This document shows, in pieces, positions 1 to 10,600 of a stretch of DNA of 64,000 nt. Made by a program: the position numbers and the translations under genes. The notes beneath the pieces were generated by a model. That model was not told the DNA's origin, ran no database searches, and saw only the letters and a program-made list of their open reading frames with translations. The DNA is from Multifurca ochricompacta (taxonomy: Eukaryota > Basidiomycota > Agaricomycetes > Russulales > Russulaceae): the NCBI GenBank assembly GCA_022496185.1, contig WTXG01000063.1, positions 1-64,000 on the forward strand, written 5' to 3'. Every line of letters begins with the position of its first letter. Within the stretch, counting starts at the first letter, position 1.

Positions 1-129
1 GGTATTGATTTTGGCACCCCAGGTGCCTGGGCAGGTACTTGTGGAATACCTGCACAGATATTATTATTTATTAAATTATTTTTGCCACACTTAATCCCAG
101 TTTTAATTATCCTCTATTTCTATTATAAC
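1..129. other. Left edge, no gene seen
   Basis: No open frame or known element is recognisable. The first half holds a short inverted repeat (ggcacc / ggtgcc); the second half is AT-rich. The last five bases (ataac, 125-129) are not repeated after element A, so this flank is not the original target of A. Confidence 0.5.
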
Positions 130-629
130 TGTTGAACACAGGAGATGTTCGGTGATGCTTCAGGCATCAGGTGATTAGATTAGCTACTTGTAGATTAGAT
201 TAGATACCGGAGTTTCGGACTTTTACATTATCATTATTACTTTCTTTCTCACATTCCGCAGTAGCTGACTGATACACCATGTAACATGTGATTTCTGTAG
301 TGGCCAATGGCCTTTAACCCTCATGTTTATTGTTTGGACTTTGTCCGGCACTTGTGGACTTATTCCCAGTGTGCACAGACCATCCCTTGGAGTATATAAG
401 GGTGTCTGTTTCGTCTTCTACACTTCAGAGTTCTTCTAACATCTGAAGTGTAAGTTCCTTTCATACTATCTACCTTACTATTAGACTGACGTTCTTTACA
501 TAGAACTTTCTTTGTCTAGGTCAGTAGTATAGTTAATAGAGTTCTTCTAACATCTGAAGTAACTTTCTTTGTCTAGCTTAACCCGCTAACACTCCACAGT
601 CAGTATGCTGCGCACATGCCTGTTTCACA
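130..629 (+). repeat. 5' LTR of copia A
   Basis: The LTR starts TGTTGAACAC and ends TTTCACA. A TATA box (tatataa, 393-399) lies 34 nt before the start of a duplicated unit (427-576). The inferred layout is U3 130-426, R from about 427, and U5 up to 629. The inverted repeat CACTTCAGA...TCTGAAGTG (421-450) spans the inferred transcription start and the splice donor. Confidence 0.93.
427..576 (+). promoter_or_regulatory. Unspliced plus spliced tandem unit in the A LTR
   Basis: Copy 1 is exon1 427-449, intron 450-503 (GTAAGT donor, CTGAC branch-like site at 485-489, ACATAG acceptor) and exon2 504-519. An 18-nt spacer (520-537) follows. Copy 2 is exon1 538-560 joined directly to exon2 561-576. 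Both exons are identical between the copies and the 54-nt intron is missing exactly at GT and AG; no other cut point reproduces copy 2. The same arrangement lies in the 3' LTR at 6925-7074. The function is unknown; see findings. Confidence 0.88.
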
Positions 630-641
630 GGTTATGGGCCC
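630..641 (+). promoter_or_regulatory. Primer-binding site of copia A
   Basis: GGTTATGGGCCC follows the LTR end directly. Its reverse complement, GGGCCCATAACC, has the CAT anticodon in the middle, as in the anticodon arm of initiator tRNA-Met. This is the half-tRNA priming known for Drosophila copia and yeast Ty5, rather than pairing to a tRNA 3' end. Confidence 0.8.
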
Positions 642-1565
642 TGAGCACACGTAACTGATCTGTTGTTTCTTTTTCTGATCAGTCCAACACTTTCTTCAAG
701 CTCACCAGCTTCAAGACTTTGTCATCCCAATCAGTCTTCTTTGTGAGCTTCGATTTTCTTTTCTCTTGCCCTTAACTGTCCACAAGGTGGTGCGCTTTAT
801 GTGCCCACCTTGATCTGTCTGGCTAGTCCCTCAGGGGATTCTTGCAAAAGGTGACGAGGGACCCTAAGCGGGTGAAACACCTTGAGTTCCTCATGTGCGC
901 TCTAAGTAAATAGTATTCATAGTTGTAGCTGGGTTTTCGTCCCATCCATAGTCTTAGTAGGCCCCTTGCCCAGAAGGCTTGGAGCTATAGGTTCAGTCAA
1001 TGCTTGGCTCGATCCGTAAGCCAGGTTTAGTGACCTGCTGGTAGAGTTTAGGGTCTAGAACAAGGCATGGGTAGTCACTCCCATGACGCTTGGGCTCGAT
1101 ACAAGTAGGCTTGAACTACTATAGTATTTACACAGTAGCTAGAGGGTTTTGTCTCTGGGCAGAAGTACCCGCTGCTTTTATTGGGGGTCCACCCCAACCA
1201 GAGGAAACCTAATAGTCTACTATAGTCATGGCCCCAATCATCTAGGGCTTAATCATGGACTCCACCACCAGCACTAGAGGAAGGGCTCTATACCCTTTGT
1301 CTCTAGTGGAACTTGCGGTTGGCTCCTCCATGACATGACTCCCCATCTATTTACACATAGTCCCCCTGATGTGGGCTTAGGACATGTTGTAGATGGCGCT
1401 AGACAGCTTACTATACTACTTAGAAGTCGCACATCAGAGGCAGGACTTTTTTAAGTTCTGAAGCATAGCGCCACAGAATGGACGGGCCCTCTTAAATGAG
1501 ACCTGGACAACTGGTTCTAACTGCTCCTTGGAACCAGGATCAAATCTTTTTTCAAATCATCTCAA
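642..1565 (+). other. Long untranslated leader of copia A
   Basis: No conserved reading frame lies between the primer-binding site and gag. The leader is nearly the same in D (from 21442) and G (from 47350), and recognisable in B. It holds at least two hairpins (ACTGATC/GATCAGT near 652-692, and 783-812) and is the likely place of packaging or dimerisation signals (inference). Confidence 0.6.
783..812 (+). ncRNA. Conserved leader hairpin (A type)
   Basis: Stem CAAGGTGG/CCACCTTG is followed by a one-base bulge, an inner stem GCGC/GTGC and a loop TTTAT. The same hairpin occurs in D (21580-21609) and G (47487-47516). B has different bases but the same fold (12674-12702, minus strand). This is an RNA element inside the genomic transcript, not a separate gene. 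Confidence 0.6.
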
Positions 1566-4500
1566 ATGTCTTCCATCGTCTTCCCCCCCACATTCAAATT
1601 TGACAAACTCGACGGCTCCAATTGGCAGCAGTGGTCGGTGTCTTTCACTGCCCTGCTGAGGATCAATGGGATGAAGAGGCACATCACGCATGATGCCCCT
1701 GAGTTCCTGAATGCTCCCAAGCCGGAGGATGGAGAGAAGGACGACGAGTATGCCAAGCGTTTTGCGCTTTGGTCTGAGCCTATGTACCAGGAATGGAATA
1801 GGGTGGAGGAAGTCCTCATGGGAGTTCTGGTGATGGTCACATCACCGGAAACATACTCCCAAATTGCCTCTGACAGAACTTACCCTTCTGTCAATGCCAA
1901 GTATGAGCGTTTGGAATCGCTCTATGGCTCAGTAGGTAGCATGGCCACCTACAACTTGTGGTGTTCTGTATCCTCCTTCCGCTTGGAAGAAGGAAAGCAA
2001 TTCAGACCCCAGTTGCAGCGTGTGTTGGATGTGAGGAGCACTCTTAAAGAGAATGGGATGGAGATCTCTGATCTCCAGATGAGCTTTATATTGCTCCAAT
2101 CCCTACCTCCATCCTACTCAGCCATTGCTGGCTCAATCCTGGCGTCAGGTCCTCCTGACCGCCTTTCCCCTCAGGACCTTGTACAAAGGTTCCTAAATGA
2201 GGAAAGCCGACTAGCCGGCCCCGCAGGAAGTGGTGTTGGGGCTGCCCTTAACAAGGCAGCCCATGTCAACAAAAACAAAAATAAAAAACAAGTATCTTTC
2301 ACACCACCTCCTGCAGGTGCATCATCGTCCAATGATGTCACCTGCTTCTATTGCCAGAAGCCGGGCCACAAGGCTAATGAATGTCGGCAAAGGAAACAGG
2401 ACAGAGCCAATGCTGATGCAGGCAAAAAGGGCAACAAGAGGAAGGGGCAAGGCCCCAGTGTACATAATAACTCCACACAAGTAGCTACCGTAGTTAATGG
2501 TAGTGGCAGAATACAGGAGGTGCATGAGACACCTCGTATTTCACTTTATATGATGACCGAACATACGCAAGAAGTCGATGATGGCAGCAATCCTTGGATG
2601 ATGGACAGTGGAGCCACCACTCATTTTACACCACACTTAAACGATTTTTCTGAGTATTACCCTCACAAGGGGCACTCGGTGACAATAGGTGATGGATCCG
2701 TAGTCCAAGTCGAAGGAACAGGCAAAGTCATACTCAAAACTCGAAATAATTATGAGTTAGAGTTAAATAATGTCTTCTACATGCCTGGCAGTGAAAGAAT
2801 ACTGTCGACAAGCTGCATCACAGACAAAGGCGGTTCAGTGGAGTTCTCTCCATCTGAGGTCAGAATAAAGTACAATAATACAATTATAGCGGAAGGTGTC
2901 AAGGCTATGGGACTCTATTGGGTCTTTGGGAAAACAATGCAGAATCTAAATACTGCTTCCCACAAATCTGCATCAACTAGCCTTGAAACCTGGCATTTGC
3001 GCATGGGTCATATGTCAAAAGAGGCCCTCAAAAGACATGCTCCTAAGGCTGTAAAAGGCCTTAGTATTGATAATAGCCAAGTGGAAGACAAGCCGTGTTA
3101 TGGCTGTGAAATGGGAAAATCACACCGTCTTCCATTCCCTCCCTCTCATAAAAGAGCTTCAGCACCCTTGGAAGTCATCCATAGTGACCTAGTTGGTCCT
3201 TTACAATGTACTTCAATTCAAGGGAACCTATACTTCGCCACTTTCATAGACGACTTTAGCAGGACAGCCCTAGTTGTTGCTATGAAAGCAAAAAGTGATT
3301 TTACCTCGACGTTCTGCAATGTTAAGGCATTCCTGGAAAATAAAACAGACAGGAAAATAAAGACCTTACATACAGACCGAGGTGGCGAATTTGTCAATAG
3401 GGAGCTGAAGTCTATACTTGAGCAGGCTGGCATAGAGCATAAATTGACAATGCCATATTCCCCACAACAGAACGGAAGGGCTGAAAGGTTCAACAGAACC
3501 ATTATGGAAAAGGCTACCAGTATGCTGCATCATGCTGGTCTTTCCCTTGGTTTCTGGGAATGTGCAGTGTGAACAGCCTGTCACATATACAATAGAACGC
3601 CTATCCGCTCTAACAAGTGGAGGACACCGCTTGAGCTTCTGGATGGGGACATTCCAGATGTCTCTTACTTTAAAATTTTTGGCTGCTTAGCCTATTACAC
3701 TGTCCCAGAGGATAAAAGATGTAAACTGGATCATAAAGCCAGGGAGACAGTCTTTGTCGGGTATGCACCCCACTCTAAGGGGTATCTTCTTTGGGATATG
3801 CATACTCGATCCTTCGTGTTGTCAAGAGATGTGACATTTGATGAAGGATCCTTCCCATCCAACCTGTTGAGACGGACCCAAAGCCACCGGATCAACCCGA
3901 GTGGCATTACCGCCATGCACGCTTGTGGCGTGCTTTGACTGATTGATAAAGGACAATCCACAAACGCTCTTTATTCTCTCTTGTGACTGTAGGACAATGG
4001 ACTTAGATAGTATTGTTCTACAAACTAGGATTACACTCTCTTTTAGTATTTAAGGACATCCCTTCGTGTAGTTGTCACTTCAGTTTTAACCAACTAAACT
4101 GAAGTGAGTATTACTTATCTTATCTCTTACCTTACTTAGTTAATGCGTTACATCACACAGTTATCGCTACTAAACTAGGTAAACATAATATTATTAGTTT
4201 TAACCAACTAAACTGAATTATCGCTACTAAACTAGGTAGCGCTTATCTAACTCGCTGCTGCTCAAATCGACACAACCTTGCTAAGGACAACAAGGGAAAG
4301 CAAAAGGAAAAAGTTACGCCTTTTGTACTAGAAGTTGAGAGGCCTGTCCAGCCTCAACCAGCAACAGCCACAGTTCCTCAGGCTCCTGAAGATAAGGACG
4401 CCGAGGTTGAGGAACAGGAGGAAGTGGAACCTCCTCAAGTAAATCCTGAGCCTACCACACCCGAAAATGAGCTTGACACACACGATCAAACTATCTATCA

Positions 4501-6340
4501 GACGCCACCGTCCCAGATAATGGAACCTTCTGAACTCCCCCAGAGAACCCGTGCCAAAAGACAATCTAAGAAGAATGTTGGCAAGATTTCCCAACCAGTT
4601 TTTACTAGGGAAAGTCCACGATCTCAACAACATGACAGGGCTGTGCAGGAAGATCTAGATCTTGATACTGCCCGTCCCAAACGTTCATGTCGCATGAACC
4701 CTCGTTTTTATAATGAGGATAATGCTGAGTTTGTGCAGGGTTCTTCCAGATTGGGACATATGGAATTGCTATATGCCGCAGGTGTCTCTTACAGAGATCC
4801 CCTGACTTTTCAGGAGGCAATGCAGTCTGACAATGCCAATGATTGGCTTGAGGCATGTAAATATGAAATTGACGCCTTAGATAAATTAAATGTGTGGTGC
4901 CTTGAAGATCTTCCAAAAGGAAGAAAGGCGGTAAAGTCAAAATGGGTTTTTAAGCTGAAACCAGATGGACGGTTTCGTGCTAGGCTCGTGGCAAAAGGGT
5001 TCACCCAAGTAGAAGGAGTGGACTTCGACGAAACATTCTCTCCAGTCGCCAGATTTGAATCACTTAGATTATTACTAGCGCTAGCTACGCTAGAGGATTG
5101 GGAAATCCACCAGATGGATGTCAAATCGGCATTCCTTCATGGCGATCTGGATGAAGAGATATATATGGAGCAACCAGTCGGTTTTGTCGTTGCTGGGAAA
5201 GAGTCCAAAGTTTGTAGGCTACAAAAAGCACTATATGGCCTCAAACAAGCATCCCGAGCATGGAATCTACAATTCCATGCAGTTCTTAATGAACTGGGCT
5301 TTACTTGGACGTACTCTGATGCAGGAGTATATGTGTTTCATCAAAAGGAGGGGGATGATTCACTCTATGTCATTCTTTATGTAGATGACATTACTATACT
5401 CGGATCCTCAAATGATAAGATAACGTGGCTGAAGTCATCTCTATCTAATCGATATGAAATGACTGACTTGGGAGAAATCCAGTCCTACCTTGGAGTTAAT
5501 ATCACCAGGGATCGTCCTAATAAGACGATGGAGATTGACCAAGCAGCCTACGTTTTATCTATTATTGAGAAATTTGGGATGAGGGATTCCAACCGAGTAT
5601 ATACTCCTCTTCCCTCTGGCGCTGATGTACATCTGGTCAAGTTTGATGGCCAGGCATCTACTTCTGAAATAAAGAAGTACCAACAGTTGATGGGGTCTCT
5701 GCTATGGGTGCAGATCGGAAGCAGACCTGACATCAGTTTTGCTGTGGCGCGCCTTAGTCAATATGCTTCCAATCCCTCTCAAGATCATATGCGACTTGCA
5801 AAATATGTCTTAAAGTATCTTAATAGTACAAAAGACTGCAAGTTGCAATATTCTGGAGGGAATGGGGAGAGTGGCCTTCATGGCTTTGCAGATTCCTCAT
5901 GGGGAGATCAAGAGGACTGCCACTCTACCTCAGGCTACGTGTTTTTCTTGGCAAATGGTGCCATTTCATGGTGTTCCAGAAAGCAGAAAACAGTAGCACA
6001 GTCCACCACTGAAGCTGAGTATATGAGCCTCTCTGAGGCTGCAAATCAGGCAGCGTGGTATAGGACTTTCATGGAGGAACTAGGGTATGAGGTATCCTCC
6101 CCTATACTACTCCACTGTGATAATAAGGGTGCCGTGGATTTGGCATTAAACCCAGTCACAGGAAGGCAGTCAAAGCATATACCTATCAAGTACCATGCCA
6201 TTAGGGGGTATATTGAATCGCACATAATTGAGTTAGTGCGTACCCCCACAGGTGAGATGCTGGCAGATGGCTTTACTAAGTCTCTACCAAGAGCATCGTT
6301 TGAAACCATGGTAAACGGACTTGGACTTATGCTGGAATGA
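1566..6340 (+). pseudogene. Copia A gag-pol polyprotein, one stop and one LTR insertion
   Basis: Without the insertion 3865-4277 the frame runs from ATG 1566 to TGA 6338 (about 1,450 codons). The order is: copia-type Gag with one zinc knuckle CFYCQKPGHKANEC (from residue 260); aspartic protease DSGATTHF (from residue 347); integrase with an H/H-C/C finger (WHLRMGH, CYGC) and D-D-E (HSDLVGP, HTDRGGEF, GRAERFNR); reverse transcriptase with YVDD; and RNase H (FADSSWGD, STTEAEYMS, HCDNKGA). The integrase-before-RT order defines copia. TGA at 3570 replaces a CGA codon kept in D and G. The solo LTR adds 413 nt and changes frame. No host gene is present. Confidence 0.93.
3865..4272 (+). repeat. Solo LTR M inside copia A
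   Basis: A 408-bp insertion begins TGTTGAGACGG and ends ATCGACA. It is flanked by a 5-bp duplication (caacc, 3860-3864 and 4273-4277) and removing it restores the pol frame. Its sequence is unlike the A LTR overall, but it has a TATA-like box (tatttaa, 4047-4053) and the same unspliced/spliced unit: exon1 4082-4103, intron 4104-4160 (GTGAGT...CACAG), exon2 4161-4178, spacer 4179-4195, fused copy 4196-4235. It belongs to a distant copia-like family not otherwise present here. Confidence 0.88.
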
Positions 6341-6626
6341 GAAGAGCTGGAATTTGGAGACTTTGAATACCAGTCTCACTTTCCCACCATGCCATATGAG
6401 CACGTTCTCGACCTTGAGAGTGACGCAAGTAGTGTGTACGAAGTAGATATGTCAAGTGTTCAGCTTGCATAAGCGAATCTACAACTCGTATGCAAAACTC
6501 ACAACCCGCACTTGAGAGTTAGAGAAGTTGGATCTCTGGCTGGCGATATGCTCATTCAATTGTGATGGCAGTGTGCTCATCCAACTCATTTCCCATCCAT
6601 GACCAGATGCCTTCAGCATGGAGGGA
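6341..6626 (+). other. 3' untranslated region and polypurine tract of A
   Basis: About 290 bp of non-coding sequence, conserved in D and I, end in the purine tract atggaggga (6618-6626), which primes plus-strand synthesis next to the 3' LTR. Confidence 0.75.
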
Positions 6627-7127
6627 TGTTGAACACAGGAGATGTTCGGTGATGCTTCAGGCATCAGGTGATTAGATTAGCTACTTTGTAGATTAGATTA
6701 GATACCGGAGTTTCGGACTTTTACATTATCATTATTACTTTCTTTCTCACATTCCGCAGTAGCTGACTGATACACCATGTAACATGTGATTTCTGTAGTG
6801 GCCAATGGCCTTTAACCCTCATGTTTATTGTTTGGACTTTGTCCGGCACTTGTGGACTTATTCCCAGTGTGCACAGACCATCCCTTGGAGTATATAAGGG
6901 TGTCTGTTTTGTCTTCTACACTTCAGAGTTCTTCTAACATCTGAAGTGTAAGTTCCTTTCATACTATCTACTTTACTATTAGACTGACGTTCTTTACATA
7001 GAACTTTCTTTGTCTAGGTCAGTAGTATAGTTAATAGAGTTCTTCTAACATCTGAAGTAACTTTCTTTGTCTAGCTTAACCCGCTAACACTCCACAGTCA
7101 GTATGCTGCGCACATGCCTGTTTCACA
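6627..7127 (+). repeat. 3' LTR of copia A
   Basis: 501 bp, nearly identical to 130-629, with the tandem unit at 6925-7074. It abuts the truncated LTR of B without a target duplication matching the left side. Confidence 0.93.
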
Positions 7128-7361
7128 GGAATAAGTCCACAAGTGCCGGACAATAAACAGAGAGGGATAAAGGCTATTGGCCAAAGAGATATCACATGCT
7201 TACTGCGCATTACTAAGTCCATCACTAATCAGCTGAGTAAGGTGAGAAAGAAATGTAATAAAGATAACATAAAAAGTCCGATACTCTGATATCTAATCTA
7301 ATCTACAGCTGAAGCGAACTTTAGATGCCTGAAGCATCTCCAGACACGTCCTGTGTCAACA
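7128..7361 (-). repeat. Partial 3' LTR of copia B
   Basis: Only the first 234 of about 502 bp remain. The segment matches 13130-13363 almost perfectly. The purine tract atggaggga (minus strand, 7362-7370) precedes it. The TATA box and R region are lost. Confidence 0.88.
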
Positions 7362-7608
7362 TCCCTCCATGGTGAAGGCATCGATCATTAGGTGGAAATG
7401 AGTTAAATGAGCACACTGCTTGTTCACAATTGAACGAACATATCACCAGCCAGAGATCCAACTTCTCTAACTCTTTGTGAGTTTTGCATACGAGTTGTAG
7501 ATTCGCTTATGCAAGTCTACACACCTCTTGCGTCACTCTCGAGGTTGAGAACGTGCTCATGTGGTGGGAAAGTGAAAATGGTGAACAAAGTCTCCAAATT
7601 CCAGCTCC

Positions 7609-10600
7609 TCATTCCAGCACTAGTCCAAATCCAGTTACCATAAGATCAAAAGATGATCTAGGCAGAGACTTTGTAAGGCCATCTGCCAGCATCTCTCCAG
7701 TGGGAGTTCGCACCAACTCTATCTGGTGTGATTCTACATACTCCCTAATGGCATGGTACTTTATTGGTATGTGCTTTGATTGCCTTCCTGTGACAGGGTT
7801 TAATGCAAGATCTACTGCACCCTTGTTGTCACAATGCAGTTGTATGGGTGAAGAAACTTCATACCCTAGTTCCTGCATAAACGTCCTATACCACACTGCC
7901 TGATTTGAAGCCTCAGCAAGGCTCATATACTCGGCTTCGGTGGTGGACTGTGCTACTGTCTTTTGCTTCCTGGAACACCAACTAATGGCTCCATTAGCAA
8001 GGAAAAAGACGTAGCCAGAGGTGGAGTGGCGGTCCTCTTGATCTCCCCATGAGGAATCCGCAAAGCCATGAAGGCCAACTTCACCATTCCCTCCAGAATA
8101 GCGCAACTTGTAGTCTTTTGTAGCATTTAAATAGGCTAAGACATACTTTGCTAGTCGCATGTGCTGCTGGGAAGGGTTGGAAGCAAATTGGCTAAGGCAT
8201 GCAACAGCAAAACTAATGTCGGGTCTGCTTCCAATCTGCACCCAAAGCAGAGACCCCATTAACTGCTGATACCTCTTAATTTCAGAGGTAGATGCCTGAT
8301 CTTCAAATTTGACCAAATGAACATCCACGCCAGAGGGTAGAGGAGTATATACTGGGTTGGAATCCCCCATTCCAAACCTCTCAACTATTGAGGATACATA
8401 GGCTGTCTGATCGATATCCAGTGTCTTGTTAGGACGATCCCTGGTGATGTTAACTCCAAGGTAGGACTGGATTTTGCCAAGATCGGTCATCTCATATCGG
8501 CTAGATAGAGAGTCCTTCAGCCATTGAATCTTCTTAGTGGAGGACCCAAGTATAGTGATGTCATCAACATATAAAATGACAAAAAGTGAACCATCCCCCT
8601 CTTGGTGATGATACACATATACTCCTGCATCAGAGTACATCCAAGTGAAGCTCAGTTCATTGAGAACTGCATGGAATTGCAAGTTCCATGCTCGGGAGGC
8701 TTGTTTGAGGCCATACAGAGCTTTCTGTAGCCTACAAACTTTGGACTCCTGTCCAGCAACAACAAAACCAACAGGTTGCTCCATGTAAATCTCCTCATCC
8801 AGATCGCCATGTAGGAATGCCGATTTGACATCCATCTGGTGGATTTCCCAATCCTCAAGTGCGGCCAACACTAATAACAGTCTAAGAGACTCAAATCTGG
8901 CGACTGGGGAGAAAGTTTCATCAAAGTCCACCCCCTCTATTTGGGTGAACCCTTTTGCTACAAGCCTAGCACGAAAGCGTCCATCTGCTTTCAATTTAAA
9001 GACCCATTTGGACTTTACAGCCTTTCTACCTTCAGGAAGGTCTTCAAGGCGCCACACTTTAAGTTTTTCTAAGGTGTCAATCTCATATTGACATGCCTCA
9101 AGCCAGTCACTGGCATTATCAGACTCCATTGCTTCTTTAAATGTAAGAGGATCCCTATAAGGCAATCCTGCAGCATTAAGCAGATCCATCTGACCAAGTC
9201 TGGAAGAACCTTGCACAAACTCTGCATTATCCTCGTTGTAGAAGCGAGGATTCAGATGACGATTCCGATTGGGACGTGCAGTATCCAAGTCTAAATCTTC
9301 TTGGATTGCCCTATCTCGTCGTTCAGAGCGTGGACTTGTCCTCTGAAAATTAGGTTGAGGAATTCTGTCTGCAATCCTTTGTGATTTTCTGATTGCTTTG
9401 GTTCTTTTGGGAGGGGAGGATGGTTCCATGATTTGAGATGGAGGGGTCTGATATATAGTCTGAGGGTGTGTGGTGTCCACATTACATGTGGGTGTGGTAG
9501 GCTGTGGTGCTAATTGAGGAGGTACGATGTCCTCCTGTTCCTCTTCCAGGTCTTCCTCATGCTGAGGAGCCTCAGGAACATGTGTAGCTGTTGCTGGTGG
9601 TGACTGGATATTGCCACCAGGTAAAGTAAATGAGCCACCTTGGCTAGGTTGCTCTATGGATTTCTCTGCTCTGTTGTCCTTATCAGAGCGGGATGGGAAG
9701 GATTTCTCATCAAATGTAACATCTTGTGAAGAGATGAGAGACCGGGTACGACTATCCCAAAGTGTATAGCCCTTAGAAGTGGGCTCATACCCGACAAAGA
9801 TGGCTTCCCTAGCTTTGGGATCTAATTTATGCCGCTTGCCCTCTGGAACATGATAGTAGGCTTTGCATCCAAAGACCTTAAAATACGAGACATCTGGTTT
9901 GTTCCCAACCAGAAGCTCAAGCGGAGTCTTCCACTTATTAGAACGAATGGGAGTTCTGTTATAAATATGACATGCTGTCTCGACAGCACACTCCCAGAAA
10001 CTGAGAGACAGGCCAGCATCGTGCAGCATGCTTGTGCCTTTTTCCATAATGGTTCTATTGAATCTCTCAGCCCTTCCATTCTGTTGTGGACTATACAGCA
10101 TTGTAAGTTTATGCTCTATGCCATAATCTTCAAGTGTTGCCTTCAGCACCTTGTTCACATACTCGCCACCACGATCTGTATGAAGACACTTGATTTTATG
10201 ATTAAATTTGTTTTCAAGTAGTGTCTTCAGTTTATTGAAAACTGGTGTGAACAGATCTTTAGATTTCATTGGAACGATTAAAGCGTATCTGCTAAAGTCA
10301 TCCAAGAAAGTGGCAAAGTACAGATTCCCTTGTATTGAACTGCACTGCAAGGGTCCTACAAGATCACTATGAAGGATCTCAAGGGGGGCTGATGCGCGCT
10401 TTGAAGATGGGGGAAATGGAAGACGATGGGACTTGCCCATTTCACAGCCATAACACGGCTTGTCTTCCACTTGGCTATTATTAATTTTGAGGCCTTTAAC
10501 TGCCTCAGGAGCATATCTCTTCAGGGCTTCTTTAGACATGTGGCCCATTCTTTGATGCCAGATTTCAAGTGAGGCAGATGCAGATGTATGGATACTACTT

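Larger units (their letters stand above)
130..7127 (+). mobile_element. Copia element A (complete LTR to LTR, broken ORF)
   Basis: A Ty1/copia retrotransposon has both LTRs (500 and 501 bp, TG...CA ends), a primer-binding site straight after the 5' LTR, a leader of about 0.9 kb, one gag-pol frame and a polypurine tract (atggaggga, 6618-6626) touching the 3' LTR. The LTRs differ visibly by one T in a T-run and very few substitutions, so the insertion is young. Flanking bases (ataac, ggaat) do not match, so one flank was exchanged or deleted. It is interrupted by solo LTR M and by one TGA. D, G and I belong to the same family. Confidence 0.95.

Noticed and set aside
427..576. Tandem unit explained as a plain duplication with a chance deletion
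   Set aside because: Five diverged LTRs each lack the segment exactly from GT to AG, with branch-like sites, which chance deletions would not repeat.
3865..4272. Insertion in A as a spliceosomal intron or MITE
   Set aside because: TG...CA ends, a 5-bp duplication, TATA-like box and LTR-type tandem unit fit a solo LTR better.
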